Origin: Pseudonocardia benzenivorans CB1190 | GTDB taxonomy: Bacteria; Actinomycetota; Actinomycetes; Mycobacteriales; Pseudonocardiaceae | Assembly (NCBI RefSeq): GCF_000196675.2 | Contig: NC_015312.1 | Location: 4,092,001 to 4,156,000, forward strand | Direction: 5' to 3' | Length of the DNA stretch: 64,000 nt | Shown here: positions 55,971 to 64,000 of the stretch, one piece after another | How positions within the stretch are numbered: the first letter of the stretch is position 1 | Layout of the letters: each line of letters begins with the position of its first letter | The notes under the pieces: model-generated | The model's database searches: none | Seen by the model: only the letters and a program-made list of their open reading frames with translations | What the model was told of the DNA's origin: nothing | Made by a program: the position numbers and the translations under genes

Positions 55971-56118
55971 CGGGGTCTCTCCTTCGAACGGTTGGGGCGA
56001 CTGAGAAGGGGCAAGGCTACCGGGATAAGCTCGTGACCCGGACGACGATCTCCGTTTCGTGGGCGGAGACACGTCGCCGGACCCCCGCCGGCGCCCCGGC
56101 GGACGGTCGTGCGGTCAG

Positions 56119-56195
56119 GCCCCCGTAGCCCAATCGGCAGAGGCAGCGGACTCAAAATCCGCCCAGTGTGCGTTCGAGTCGCACCGGGGGCACCA
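56119..56195 (+). tRNA. tRNA-Leu (anticodon CAA) with short variable loop
   Basis: 77 nt including the encoded CCA. Acceptor GCCCCCG/CGGGGGC (7 bp), D arm 56128-56144 with 3-bp stem GCC/GGC and G18G19, anticodon stem GCGGA/TCCGC with loop CTCAAAA (anticodon CAA, 56153-56155), variable loop of five nt (CCAGT, 56163-56167), T stem GTGCG/CGCAC with TTCGAGT, discriminator A. The anticodon and Leu-like D arm say leucine, but bacterial tRNA-Leu normally has a long variable arm; here it is class-I length. Confidence 0.9.
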
Positions 56196-56837
56196 CGAAC
56201 CAGATCGCGCCGTCCGGCCCGCCCTGCCCGCGGCGCCCGCACCTCGTCCGCCCGGCCGGGTGGCTCGCGCACCGCAGCGACCGTGAGCGCTCGTCGGCCC
56301 GGCGCGGGAACGAGCGCGGCACCGCTCGGCCCGCCGAGGCTCGGCCCTCGGCCCCCGGCCCTCGGCCCTCGGCACCGCAACGCCCGGCCCGCAGCGCCGC
56401 TCGGTCCGGTGCCGCGCTCGGCCCGTGGCGCCGCGCAGACCACGGACACCGCTGCGCCCGCGGCAGAGCCCCGGCCCTCGGCACCTCCGGACGAGGGTCC
56501 CGCCGTGCGGCCGAGCCGTGCCGGAGCCGGCGCTCGGCGGTGCTGTTCCCGAGCGCGGCCGACGGCCGGCGACGTCCGGTGGGCCGTTCGGTTGGCGACC
56601 GTCACGGTGAACCGCCTCGGCATCCGGGTGGTGCAGGCACAAACGGCGACCTGCGCGGATCGCGCCGTTCTTCACCCGTTCGTCGGCCAACCTCGAGGCC
56701 TCTCGCTGCCACGACCACCCACATGCACCCCGTTCGTCACGATCTCGGCGAGACGCTCGGTAACGCAATGGTCACGAGTGGCCGAAGATACCCGCGCAGT
56801 CCCGCTCCCCCACGCGACTGAAAGCGGATTGAAGGAA
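56196..56837. other. gene-free region between tRNA-Leu and the beta-helix gene
   Basis: About 640 bp without a convincing gene; long open frames are composition artefacts. There is a run of four GGCCCTCGGC-like direct repeats near 56340-56375. The right end (after about 56640) loses GC and is likely the promoter and leader of the beta-helix gene. No integrase or attachment-site duplication of the tRNA end was seen here. Confidence 0.55.
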
Positions 56838-58103
56838 ATGACCTCACACCGAGTGGCTACCCCTGTGCGCCGACGATGGTCGCGCGCCCGTCGCCGGCAG
56901 ACGTTCGTCGCCGCGGCCGTGCTCGCGATCGGAGCCGGCTTCGCCATCCACGGCGTCGCCTCCGCGGCGCCGCAGACGCTCAGCGTCGGAGGCGGATCGT
57001 CGTACAAGACGATCCAGTCGGCGCTCAACGCCGCCAAGCCCGGCGACACCGTCGAGGTGTCGGCCGGGACCTACCCCGAGGCGTTGAAGTTCCCCACCAG
57101 CGGCACCTCCACCGGCTGGATCACGTTGCGCAGCAAGGCCGGTGCCAAGGTCGTCGTCGACGGCCGCAACAGCCTCAAGAGCGGCAACGGGCTCGTCAGC
57201 CTCGACGGGCGCTCCTACATCCGGATCTCCGGGCTGACGATCACGAACTCCCCGACGCACGGCATCTACGGCACCAACGCGTCGAACATCCAGATCTCGC
57301 AGACCGAGGTGTCCAACACTCGCAACGGCGGGCTCGTGCTGCTCAACGGCGCCAACGCCGTCATCGACGGCAACAACGTGCACCACACCAACCAGGCCGG
57401 GACGTCGGCGTCGAACGAGGCCGTCAGCCTCGTCAACTACGACACGGTCGACATCAAGAACAACCAGGTGCACGACAACGGCGAGGAGGGCATCGACGTC
57501 AAGTACGAGACCCGCAACGCCCAGGTGCACGGCAACCGCGTCTACAACAACCGCGGACCGAACATCTACGCCGACTCCGTGCACGACGTGAAGATCTTCG
57601 ACAACGTCGTGACCGGCGCGACGAACTCCAGCAAGCCCGGGATCCTGATCGCCGTCGAGTCGTACTCGCCGACGAAGAAGTTGGCCCGCGTCGACGTCTA
57701 CAACAACGTCCTGACCGGCAACGCCGGCGGCGGGATCGGGTTGTGGAAGGAGGGCGGCGGCACGATGTCGGACATCCACATCACCAACAACGTGGCCTAC
57801 GCCAACAAGCGGGCCGGGATCGTGTTCAGCACCAGCGGGTTCAGCGGCACGAACGTCATCCGCAACAACATCCTGACCGGCAACCCCTCGCCGATCAGTG
57901 GCGGCACCGGCGGCTTCACCGTCGACCACAACCTGACGACGGGCGACCCGAAGTTCGTCGACGCCGCGGCCGGTGACTTCCACCTGCAGGCGGGCTCCCC
58001 CGCGATCAACGCGGGCGTGGGCACCCTCGCGGTGGCCGTCGACGCTGCGGGCATCGCCCGACCCAAGGGCGGCGCGTTCGACCTGGGCGTCTTCGAGCGC
58101 TGA
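56838..58103 (+). CDS. secreted right-handed parallel beta-helix protein
   Basis: 421 aa. Basic N-terminus, hydrophobic signal FVAAAVLAIGAGFAIHGVAS and cleavage near SAAPQ (~45). The mature part is a pectate-lyase-like beta-helix with PbH1-type repeats: YKTIQSALNAAKPGDTVEVS, YIRISGLTITNSPTHGIYGT, VDIKNNQVHDNGEEGIDVKY, VDVYNNVLTGNAGGGIGLWK, ending PKFVDAAAGDFHLQAGSPAI. Similar proteins act on polysaccharides or serve as surface/C5-epimerase-like enzymes; no catalytic motif is certain. ATG 56838; the start is not firmly fixed (AAGGA is close to the ATG). Confidence 0.88.
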   Translation: MTSHRVATPVRRRWSRARRRQTFVAAAVLAIGAGFAIHGVASAAPQTLSVGGGSSYKTIQSALNAAKPGDTVEVSAGTYPEALKFPTSGTSTGWITLRSKAGAKVVVDGRNSLKSGNGLVSLDGRSYIRISGLTITNSPTHGIYGTNASNIQISQTEVSNTRNGGLVLLNGANAVIDGNNVHHTNQAGTSASNEAVSLVNYDTVDIKNNQVHDNGEEGIDVKYETRNAQVHGNRVYNNRGPNIYADSVHDVKIFDNVVTGATNSSKPGILIAVESYSPTKKLARVDVYNNVLTGNAGGGIGLWKEGGGTMSDIHITNNVAYANKRAGIVFSTSGFSGTNVIRNNILTGNPSPISGGTGGFTVDHNLTTGDPKFVDAAAGDFHLQAGSPAINAGVGTLAVAVDAAGIARPKGGAFDLGVFER

Positions 58104-58110
58104 CGCACGC

Positions 58111-59216
58111 TCAGCCGAGCCCGACCCGCGCGCGGTCGCCGCGGCCCAGCCGTTCCAGGGCCGCGACGACCGCGCCGGCGCCGTCGTCCCCGGCGATGCG
58201 CTCGGCGAGCCTGGCCGCCGCCCGGCGCATCTCGGGCCGGGTCACGGCCGTGGTGATCCGGCAGGCGAGCGCCTCGGCACCACGGCCGCCGTCCGCGGGA
58301 AGAGCCAGGAATGCGGCACGTCGTCGACGACGAGGACGTCGTCCCCCGCGACCTCGAGACGCGCCCACCCCCGGCCCACGACCGCGCGGGTTCCGCTGCG
58401 CCGCAACGCCTCCGCGAGGATCGACGACAGCCGTTCCCCCTGTCCCGGGCCCACGGACCCGAACCCGACGTAGACCGGCGCGGGCCCGGCCTGCAGGAAC
58501 GCGGCGAGATCGGCGGGCGGCTCCCAGGAGTCGGGGACGTACGGGTACCAGTAGCCGACGACCTCGAGCCCGGGCCGCCAGTCCACCGGGCGCGGCAGCA
58601 CGTGCGGGCTCCACCCGTGCCACACCGGCCACCGGGTCACGCGCAACCGGCGCAGCGACGCGACGGGCGACCGCCGGGGCAGGCCCATCACCGCGCGGAC
58701 GTGCGCACTCGCCCGGTGGAACGGCGTCGTCGACAGCCGCGCGAGCTCGCCCGCCACCAGGTTCCCGGCCGGGCCGAGCGACCGCGCGGTGTGGAACAGG
58801 ACCGGCGGGAACGCCCGGGTCGGCTCGACCGGCCGGCTGAACAGCCCCGCACTCGGGATGGCGTGGCCCTCGGCGACGTCGACACCGAACTGTGCCGTCA
58901 TGGTGACCAGCAGGACGTCGGCGTGCGCGGCCGCCTCGACGAGGTCGTCGGCCGCGCCGCAGAGGTACGTCGTCATCGCCTCGGCCTGCTCGGCGAGGAA
59001 CCGCAGCGAGCTCCGCGGGCCGGTGCCGAGGTCCGCGATCGTGCGCGCGTCGCCCGCCAGGCGGCGGAACGCGACACCGCCCACACGCACGGTCTGCTCG
59101 AACTCCGGGTTCGCGGCGACGGTGACCTCGTGGCCCGCGGAGGCCAGCCGGCGCCCCAGCCCGACGAATCCCACGACGTCCCCTCGCGACCCCGGCGCGG
59201 CGATCAGCACCCGCAC
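58111..59216 (-). pseudogene. UDP-glycosyltransferase (MGT type) broken by an internal deletion
   Basis: The first ~325 residues (GTG 59216: VRVLIAAPGSRGDVVGFVGL, GPAPVYVGFGSVGPGQGERL, VLVVDDVPHSWLFPRTAAVV) are a normal GT1 glycosyltransferase. Just where the donor-binding HHGGAGTTxxxLRAGVP motif should follow, the frame is lost near 58288. The next frame resumes directly with AEALACRITTAVTRPEMRRA and continues to the stop at 58111 as the family's C-terminal helix. About 50-55 codons including the whole sugar-nucleotide motif are missing, and the junction shifts the frame. It cannot encode an active enzyme. Confidence 0.85.
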
Positions 59217-59364
59217 GACATCCCCTCCCCGCGGGTCCTGCGGTCGGCCGCGGACCCACCTCGACACCCGACGCCCGCCGACACTGCTGAATCGGACGGT
59301 GCCGGACGATGCCGTCCGGCCCGTTCCTCGGTACGTTCAGTGTCCGCTCGACGAGGAGGTCGTG

Positions 59365-60027
59365 GTGGGCATCTCCGTGTTCCTGGTCGACGACCACGAG
59401 ATTGTCCGGCGCGGCGTCGCGCACCTGCTCGACGCCGAACCCGACATGGATGTGGTCGGTGAGGCCGCGTCGGCCACGGAGGCGCTGGCGCGCATCCCCG
59501 CGGCGCACCCGGACGTCGCGATCCTCGACGTGCGGCTGCCCGACGGCGAGGGCATCAGCGTCTGCCGCGAGGTCCGGTCGATGCTCGACCCCCCGCCCGC
59601 GTGCCTGATGCTCACCTCCTACAGCGACGACCAGGCGCTGTTCGGCGCGATCGTCGCGGGCGCGGCCGGCTATCTGCTGAAGGACGTGGCCGGGACCAAC
59701 CTCGTCGGGGCCGTCCGCACCGCCGCCGCGGGCGGCAGCCTCATCGACCCGGAGACCGCGGCCCGGGCGCTCGAACGGCTGCGGACGCCCGAGGACCCGC
59801 GCTACGAGTCCCTCTCGCCACAGGAACGCCGGATCCTCGACCTCATCGCGACGGGCCTGACCAACCGGCAGATCGGGGCGGAGCTGTTCCTCGCGGAGAA
59901 GACCGTCAAGAACTACGTGTCGTCGCTGCTGCACAAGCTCGGCTTCGCCCGCCGGACCGAGGCCGCGGTCTACGCCGCCAGCCGTCGGCGCGCGGGACGC
60001 CCCCCGGCGCCACCGCCGCAACGCTGA
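59365..60027 (+). CDS. NarL/LuxR-type response regulator, DevR/DosR-like
   Basis: 220 aa. Receiver with phosphoacceptor Asp55 (VAILDVRLPDGEG), LTSYSDDQALFGAIVAGAAG and Lys106 (YLLKD). LuxR HTH at ~150-210: LSPQERRILDLIATGLTNRQ and LAEKTVKNYVSSLLHKLGFA. The sequence tracks the M. tuberculosis dormancy regulator DevR (DosR) closely along its length. GTG 59365 has AGGAGG five nt upstream. No partner histidine kinase is adjacent, and no DosR box was spotted upstream. Confidence 0.93.
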   Translation: MGISVFLVDDHEIVRRGVAHLLDAEPDMDVVGEAASATEALARIPAAHPDVAILDVRLPDGEGISVCREVRSMLDPPPACLMLTSYSDDQALFGAIVAGAAGYLLKDVAGTNLVGAVRTAAAGGSLIDPETAARALERLRTPEDPRYESLSPQERRILDLIATGLTNRQIGAELFLAEKTVKNYVSSLLHKLGFARRTEAAVYAASRRRAGRPPAPPPQR

Positions 60028-60056
60028 CCCGGCGCGCTACCCCGCGCGATCCGCCC

Positions 60057-60206
60057 CGACCGGACGCCACCGCGCGCAGCGCCGACCAGACGCCACTCCG
60101 CCACGACCGACCGGCGCCACCGCGCGGTCCGCCGGTTCGGCCCCACCCCGCGCTCCGCCGACTCGGCGCCACCCCGCGCACCGCCGACCGCGTGCCACCG
60201 GCGCGG
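60057..60206. repeat. 25-26 bp degenerate tandem repeat, about 6 copies
   Basis: Units with the pattern CGACC-GRCGCCACC-CGCGC start at about 60057, 60083, 60108, 60133, 60159 and 60185. They fill the gap between the response regulator and the membrane hydrolase. Degenerate, GC-rich. Confidence 0.75.
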
Positions 60207-60245
60207 CGGTGTCCGACGTGGACCGTGCGTGGAATCCTCGCGCCG

Positions 60246-62687
60246 GTGGACGCCGAACCGCCCGTCGACGCGCCCGGTCCCGCCGCCGCGCACGACGACC
60301 GCGACCCCCCTGTGGAGCTGCGCGTCCACGGCGTCGCGGGAACCCCGCCGGAGCTCATGCTCCAGCTCGTCCCCGCCGTGCGGACCGATCGCGCGGAGCA
60401 GCCGCCGGACGACGACGACGGCGCGATCACCGAGTGGCGCCAACCGCCCGCCCGGCCGCAGCTGCGGGCGTGGTCGTGGGGATCGCTGACGTCGGGCCGC
60501 TGGTACCAGGCGTTCTATCTGGTGCTGCTGCCGTTCATGCTGGCGAACCTCGCCGGCTGGGCGCTGCTGGCGAGCCCGGACGGCGGCCCGCCGACCGGCA
60601 CCGGCGACCACGCGGACCGCGAACGTCCCGCGCGCGGCGTCCGGATCCGCTGGTGCGTGCTGCTCGTGCGGCTCGCGGCGCTGCTGGTCACGACGATCTT
60701 CGCGTTCTGGACCCAGCTGGTCGTGGCCGATCTCGTCACCTACCAGTGGCTGGTCCGGCACGCCGGATGGCCCGGCTGGACCGTCGGCGCCGGGTTCGCG
60801 GTGACGGCCGGTGTGCTGCTCGCGGTCGTCTGGCTCAGCCGGATCCGGACCCGGCCGACGCGCAGGCACGTCGATCCCTGGGCGGTGTGGACCGACCCGG
60901 CCGGCCGGGCGTCGCTGCACCACGACCAGCCTCCCATGTGGAACAGCCCGGGCATCAACGTCGGGCTGCGCCGGCTGCACCTGTCGGCCGCGCTGGGCGC
61001 CGTGGCGCTCGCCGGCTGCTGGCCGAGCGCCGGTGGCTGGACGACGTGGCGGACGGCGGGGCTGTGGTGCGCGGTCGCGACGCTGGCCGCCGTCGCCGTC
61101 CTGACCTGCTGGATCAGCCTCGCGGACGGCGAGGCGCCGGGCTCGGCCGACCCGGCCGGTCCTCCGCGGGCGCTGCGGGGGCACGGGCTGCCGCCCGCGG
61201 CCCTCGTGCGGCACGGCACGTGGCCGCCCGCCGCGGCGGCACTCGCGCTGGCCGCCGTCGCCACCGGCGGGGTCGACACGGCCTGGGTCGGGGCACACCC
61301 GTTCCTCCCGGCGCTGCGCGGTTCCGCGCTGTGGCTCAGCCTCGCCGTACTCGTCGTCGCGGCGCTGGTCGGCGTGGTCCAGGGCAGGGTGGTCCCGGCG
61401 CCGGGAACCCCGCCGCGGCGCCGGGACCTGCGGCGGGCCAACGCCCCGTCGATCCTGCTGCTCGCCGCCGCGATCGGGGCCGCGCTGGGGGCGGGCATCG
61501 CCGAGCAGGTGGCCCGGCTCGCCGGGTCGACGTGCAGTGTGGGCCCGTGCGTGGTCGTCGGCGACACCGTCGGCTGGATGGCCATCGTGTTCACCTCGAT
61601 CCTCGCGGCCGTCGGTCTGGTCGTCGCGCTGTGCTGGCTCGCGCTGCGGCTCGTCCCGCGGGCCGACGGCCGTCGACCCCCGGCCGCGGTCGCGTTGCGC
61701 TCGTTGACCGTCCGCGGCTCGTGGCTGACGGCGCTGCTCGGCGCGCTCGGCTCGCTGGCCACCGTCGCCGGGATCGCCGTCGCGCTGGCCCGCGGCGGGC
61801 TCCCCCCGGTGAGCGCGGTCCCGGTCGCGGTGTCGGCGACGGTCGTCGGCACGCTGATCCTGCTCACGCTCGGCCTGCTCGCCGCGGCGCTGCGGCACCG
61901 CCACGTGCGGACGCCGGTCGCGATCGGCGTCGCGGTCGCGGTCGTCGCCGTGGCCGCGGTGGTGGTCTGGGCGCTGCGGTCCGGCCGATCGTGGCAGGTC
62001 CTCGGGGTGCCGCTGCCACCGAGCACCTTCGCCGAGTTCTCGCTCGTCGTCGCGATCCTGCTGCCGACGGCGCTGGTGCTGCGGCGGATGTACGCCGCGG
62101 TGCGCAGCGTCGCCGCACGGCGCGGCGTCGGGGTGCTGTGGGACGTCGGCACGTTCTGGCCGCGGTGGTTCCATCCGCTCGCGCCGCCCACCTACTCCGA
62201 CCGCGCCGTCACGGGCCTGACCGACCGCATCGAGGACGTCGAGCCCGGCGAGGTGTTCGTCGTGGCGGCGCACAGCCAGGGATCGGTGATCGCGGGCACC
62301 GCGCTGCTCGCCGCGAACCCGCGGACCCCGGTCGCGCTGCTGACGTTCGGCTCGCCGTGGCATCACCTCTACGGCGAGTTCTTCCCCGGCTACTTCGACA
62401 CGGGAGCGACGGCGGCGCTGGTCGACACGCTCGACCGGCGCTGGCGCAACCTGTACCGCGACACCGACCCGATCGGCGGGCCGGTCCACGACCCGGCCGT
62501 CGACGCGTCCGCCCTCGCCGACCCGCACCTGCGCATCCACAGCGACTACTGGCTCGAGCCCGAGTACGGCGTCGCCGTCGCGCGCCTCGAGCGGGCGATC
62601 AGGTCGGCCGTGCAGCACCCCACGCCGGGGCCGTCGGAACGGACCGGACGACCGGCGAGGGAACAGACCACGCCCACGACCCGTTGA
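60246..62687 (+). CDS. large integral-membrane serine hydrolase-like protein
   Basis: 813 aa. An N-terminal soluble start (PPVELRVHGVAGTPPELMLQ), about ten membrane helices between ~95 and ~640, and a C-terminal cytoplasmic alpha/beta hydrolase-like segment: VAAHSQGSVIAGTALL with Ser677 in the HSQGS elbow, TFGSPWHHLYGEFFPGYF, Asp741 in RDTDPIGG, and His765 in RIHSDYW, a plausible triad. RVHGVAGTPPE-like N-termini recur in actinobacterial membrane proteins of unknown function. Substrate unknown. GTG 60246. The thioredoxin gene follows 7 bp later. Confidence 0.8.
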   Translation: MDAEPPVDAPGPAAAHDDRDPPVELRVHGVAGTPPELMLQLVPAVRTDRAEQPPDDDDGAITEWRQPPARPQLRAWSWGSLTSGRWYQAFYLVLLPFMLANLAGWALLASPDGGPPTGTGDHADRERPARGVRIRWCVLLVRLAALLVTTIFAFWTQLVVADLVTYQWLVRHAGWPGWTVGAGFAVTAGVLLAVVWLSRIRTRPTRRHVDPWAVWTDPAGRASLHHDQPPMWNSPGINVGLRRLHLSAALGAVALAGCWPSAGGWTTWRTAGLWCAVATLAAVAVLTCWISLADGEAPGSADPAGPPRALRGHGLPPAALVRHGTWPPAAAALALAAVATGGVDTAWVGAHPFLPALRGSALWLSLAVLVVAALVGVVQGRVVPAPGTPPRRRDLRRANAPSILLLAAAIGAALGAGIAEQVARLAGSTCSVGPCVVVGDTVGWMAIVFTSILAAVGLVVALCWLALRLVPRADGRRPPAAVALRSLTVRGSWLTALLGALGSLATVAGIAVALARGGLPPVSAVPVAVSATVVGTLILLTLGLLAAALRHRHVRTPVAIGVAVAVVAVAAVVVWALRSGRSWQVLGVPLPPSTFAEFSLVVAILLPTALVLRRMYAAVRSVAARRGVGVLWDVGTFWPRWFHPLAPPTYSDRAVTGLTDRIEDVEPGEVFVVAAHSQGSVIAGTALLAANPRTPVALLTFGSPWHHLYGEFFPGYFDTGATAALVDTLDRRWRNLYRDTDPIGGPVHDPAVDASALADPHLRIHSDYWLEPEYGVAVARLERAIRSAVQHPTPGPSERTGRPAREQTTPTTR

Positions 62688-62694
62688 CCCCACC

Positions 62695-63081
62695 ATGGCG
62701 ACCGTTGAGCTGACCACCGAGAACTTCGACGACGTCGTCGGCGGACCCGGAACCGTGTTCGTCGACTTCTGGGCGTCGTGGTGCGGGCCGTGCCGTCAGT
62801 TCGGACCGGTCTTCGAGGAAGCCTCCGAGCGGCACACCGACATCACGTTCGCGAAGGTCGACACCGAGGACCAGACCGAGCTGGCGCAGGCCTTCGGGAT
62901 CTCGTCGATCCCGACGGTGATGGCGGTGCGCGACGGCGTCGTCGTCTACGCGCAGCCGGGTGCGCTGCCCGGTCCGGCGTTCGAGGACCTCATCGGCAAG
63001 GTCCGCGACGTCGACATGGAGAAGGTGCGCGAGGCCGTCGCGCAGCAGCAGGCCGAGCAGGCGGCCCAGCAGGGCGACTGA
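62695..63081 (+). CDS. thioredoxin
   Basis: 128 aa, longer than the usual ~108 by a Gln/Ala-rich C-terminal helix. Active site WCGPC at 29-33 (FVDFWASWCGPCRQFGPVFE), cis-Pro in ISSIPTVMAVRDG. No signal peptide, so cytoplasmic. Begins 7 bp after the membrane hydrolase stop, so the two are probably in one transcript. Ends before a strong hairpin. Confidence 0.94.
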   Translation: MATVELTTENFDDVVGGPGTVFVDFWASWCGPCRQFGPVFEEASERHTDITFAKVDTEDQTELAQAFGISSIPTVMAVRDGVVVYAQPGALPGPAFEDLIGKVRDVDMEKVREAVAQQQAEQAAQQGD

Positions 63082-63196
63082 CCTGTGCGTGGCGATGGTC
63101 GCTACCGCGGTACATCGCCACTCACGACCCACGGCGTGGAGCGTCGTCCCCAGTCGTCGCGCCGCACGACGAACTCACGACCACCCTCAAGAGCGA

Positions 63197-63226
63197 ACGG
63201 CCCCGGGACCGCGGTCCCGGGGCCGT
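63197..63226. terminator. 14-bp hairpin terminator
   Basis: ACGGCCCCGGGACC (63197-63210) pairs perfectly with GGTCCCGGGGCCGT (63213-63226). A tight loop is expected to open to eight or so nt. Lies between the convergent thioredoxin and IclR genes. Shares the AACGGCCCCGG core with the rpsA terminator. Confidence 0.85.
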
Positions 63227-63284
63227 CGTCGTTCGGCGCGGCTCGACGACCCGTCAGCTCCGTCGAGCCGGACGCGACCCGCCG

Positions 63285-64000
63285 TCAGCCCGCCTGCGCC
63301 GTTCCCGGGCGCAACGGCTCCAGCTCACCGGCGACCCCCTCGGCGGCCCTGCGCAGCAGCGGGACCGCCTGCTGGATCAGGGCGTCGGACATCCGCGGCG
63401 ACGGGCCCGAGATCGAGACGGCCGCCCGGGGCGCGCGGCCCGGGACGGCGACCGCGACGCACCGGACGCCGATCTCCTGTTCCTCGTTGTCGACGGCGTA
63501 GCCCGCCTCGCGCACCCGGTCGAGCTCGGCGCGGAACCCGTCGGGCGTGATGATCGTGTGCCCCGTCTGCGGGTGCATCACCGACCCGGCGACGATCATG
63601 TCGGCCTGCTCGGGCGGCATGAGCGCCAGCATGGCCTTGCCGACGGCCGTGCAGTGCACCTGCGCCCGGCGGCCGACCTCGGTGAACATCCGCATCGCGT
63701 GCACGCCCGGGACCTGCGCGGTGTAGACGACGTGGTCGCCGTCGAGCATCGCGAGGTTGGCGCTCTCGCCGATCTCGTCGACCAGTTCGCGCAGGTAGGG
63801 CATCGCCCAGGTGCCCAGCAGCTGCGAGGCGTGCTCCCCCAGGCGCATCAGGCGCGGCCCGAGCGCGTACTCCCGCGACGGCTGCTGGCGCACGTAGCCG
63901 AGGTCGACGAGGGTGCGGACGAGCCGGTGGATCGTCGGCAGCGGGAGCGCGAGACGGGCCGCGAGCTGGGACAGGCCTGCCGTCCCACCGAGGTCGCTCA
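63285..64000 (-). CDS. IclR-family transcriptional regulator, 5' end outside window
   Basis: About 238 residues visible; the start is beyond 64000. The HTH is present (GLSQLAARLALPLPTIHRLV, RTLVDLGYVRQ), then the effector-binding domain: YALGPRLMRLGEHASQLLGT, HVVYTAQVPGVHAMRMFTEV, HCTAVGKAMLALMPPEQADM, EEQEIGVRCVAVAVPGRAPR, AAVSISGPSPRMSD. These match the IclR C-terminal domain that binds small carboxylates such as glyoxylate, allantoate or aromatic acids. Ligand and targets are unknown. Confidence 0.93.
   Translation of the reverse strand, partial: SDLGGTAGLSQLAARLALPLPTIHRLVRTLVDLGYVRQQPSREYALGPRLMRLGEHASQLLGTWAMPYLRELVDEIGESANLAMLDGDHVVYTAQVPGVHAMRMFTEVGRRAQVHCTAVGKAMLALMPPEQADMIVAGSVMHPQTGHTIITPDGFRAELDRVREAGYAVDNEEQEIGVRCVAVAVPGRAPRAAVSISGPSPRMSDALIQQAVPLLRRAAEGVAGELEPLRPGTAQAG

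Noticed and set aside
56109-56837. Upstream extension of the beta-helix protein through the tRNA region
   Set aside because: It would include the tRNA gene, and the signal peptide fixes the start near 56838.
56119-56837. Integrated element at the tRNA-Leu gene
   Set aside because: No integrase, no duplicated tRNA 3' end and no change to phage-like genes downstream.

Overview
The window reads as one contiguous stretch of chromosome from a very GC-rich actinobacterium, most likely Pseudonocardiales and possibly Pseudonocardia (an inference from gene content and order, not a database result). Many genes start with GTG, neighbouring frames overlap by 4 bp (ATGA/GTGA), and many single genes have a TANNNT-like box 6-7 nt before the start codon, the pattern of leaderless actinobacterial transcripts. 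From memory, the backbone follows the Mycobacterium tuberculosis Rv1626-Rv1659 neighbourhood: pdtaR, rpsA, coaE, a DUF402 gene, uvrB, an MFS pump, a GT87-type mannosyltransferase, a metallo-beta-lactamase hydrolase, uvrA, infC-rpmI-rplT, a SpoU methyltransferase, pheST and argCJBDFRGH. Lineage-specific genes are inserted between these blocks.

Layout. 1-1.3 kb: the end of a 3-methyladenine DNA glycosylase gene divergent from a MerR regulator with a textbook 19-bp-spacer operator. 1.4-10 kb: the complete arginine operon argCJBDFRGH (minus strand), with an ArgR box over the argC promoter and an E. coli-type ArgG. 10-17 kb: an AlkD-like repair protein, pheST, an rRNA methyltransferase and rplT-rpmI-infC, where infC uses an AUC start. 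17-20.5 kb: gene remnants and uvrA. 20.5-29.3 kb: a minisatellite, MBL hydrolase, SRPBCC protein, LCP cell-wall ligase, S9 peptidase, MFS pump, FKBP and a phosphodiesterase that probably starts at CTG. 29.4-33.4 kb: a two-gene system in which one polypeptide joins an extracytoplasmic S15/CocE-type serine hydrolase to a cytoplasmic ABC ATPase, followed by its permease.

33.5-40 kb: a small conserved protein, EamA exporter/LysR pair, TetR/DoxX pair with a palindromic operator, small enzymes and a GT87 membrane glycosyltransferase. 40-48 kb: uvrB, DUF402, an ECF sigma factor with a Tyr/Gly/Asp-rich N-terminal tail coupled to a membrane protein, coaE, a DUF3558 lipoprotein and rpsA. 48-56 kb: a methyltransferase, a hotdog thioesterase, a branched-chain amino acid (Liv-type) ABC operon with a strong hairpin after the binding-protein gene, and the ANTAR regulator PdtaR. 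56-64 kb: a tRNA-Leu(CAA) with a short variable loop, a secreted beta-helix protein, a glycosyltransferase pseudogene, a DevR/DosR-like response regulator, a large membrane hydrolase, a thioredoxin and a partial IclR regulator.

The most unusual items are the hydrolase-ABC ATPase fusion with its permease, the class-I-shaped tRNA-Leu, the tyrosine-rich sigma factor operon, the AUC-initiated infC, the CTG-initiated phosphodiesterase and the deleted glycosyltransferase. No CRISPR array, prophage or insertion sequence was seen.
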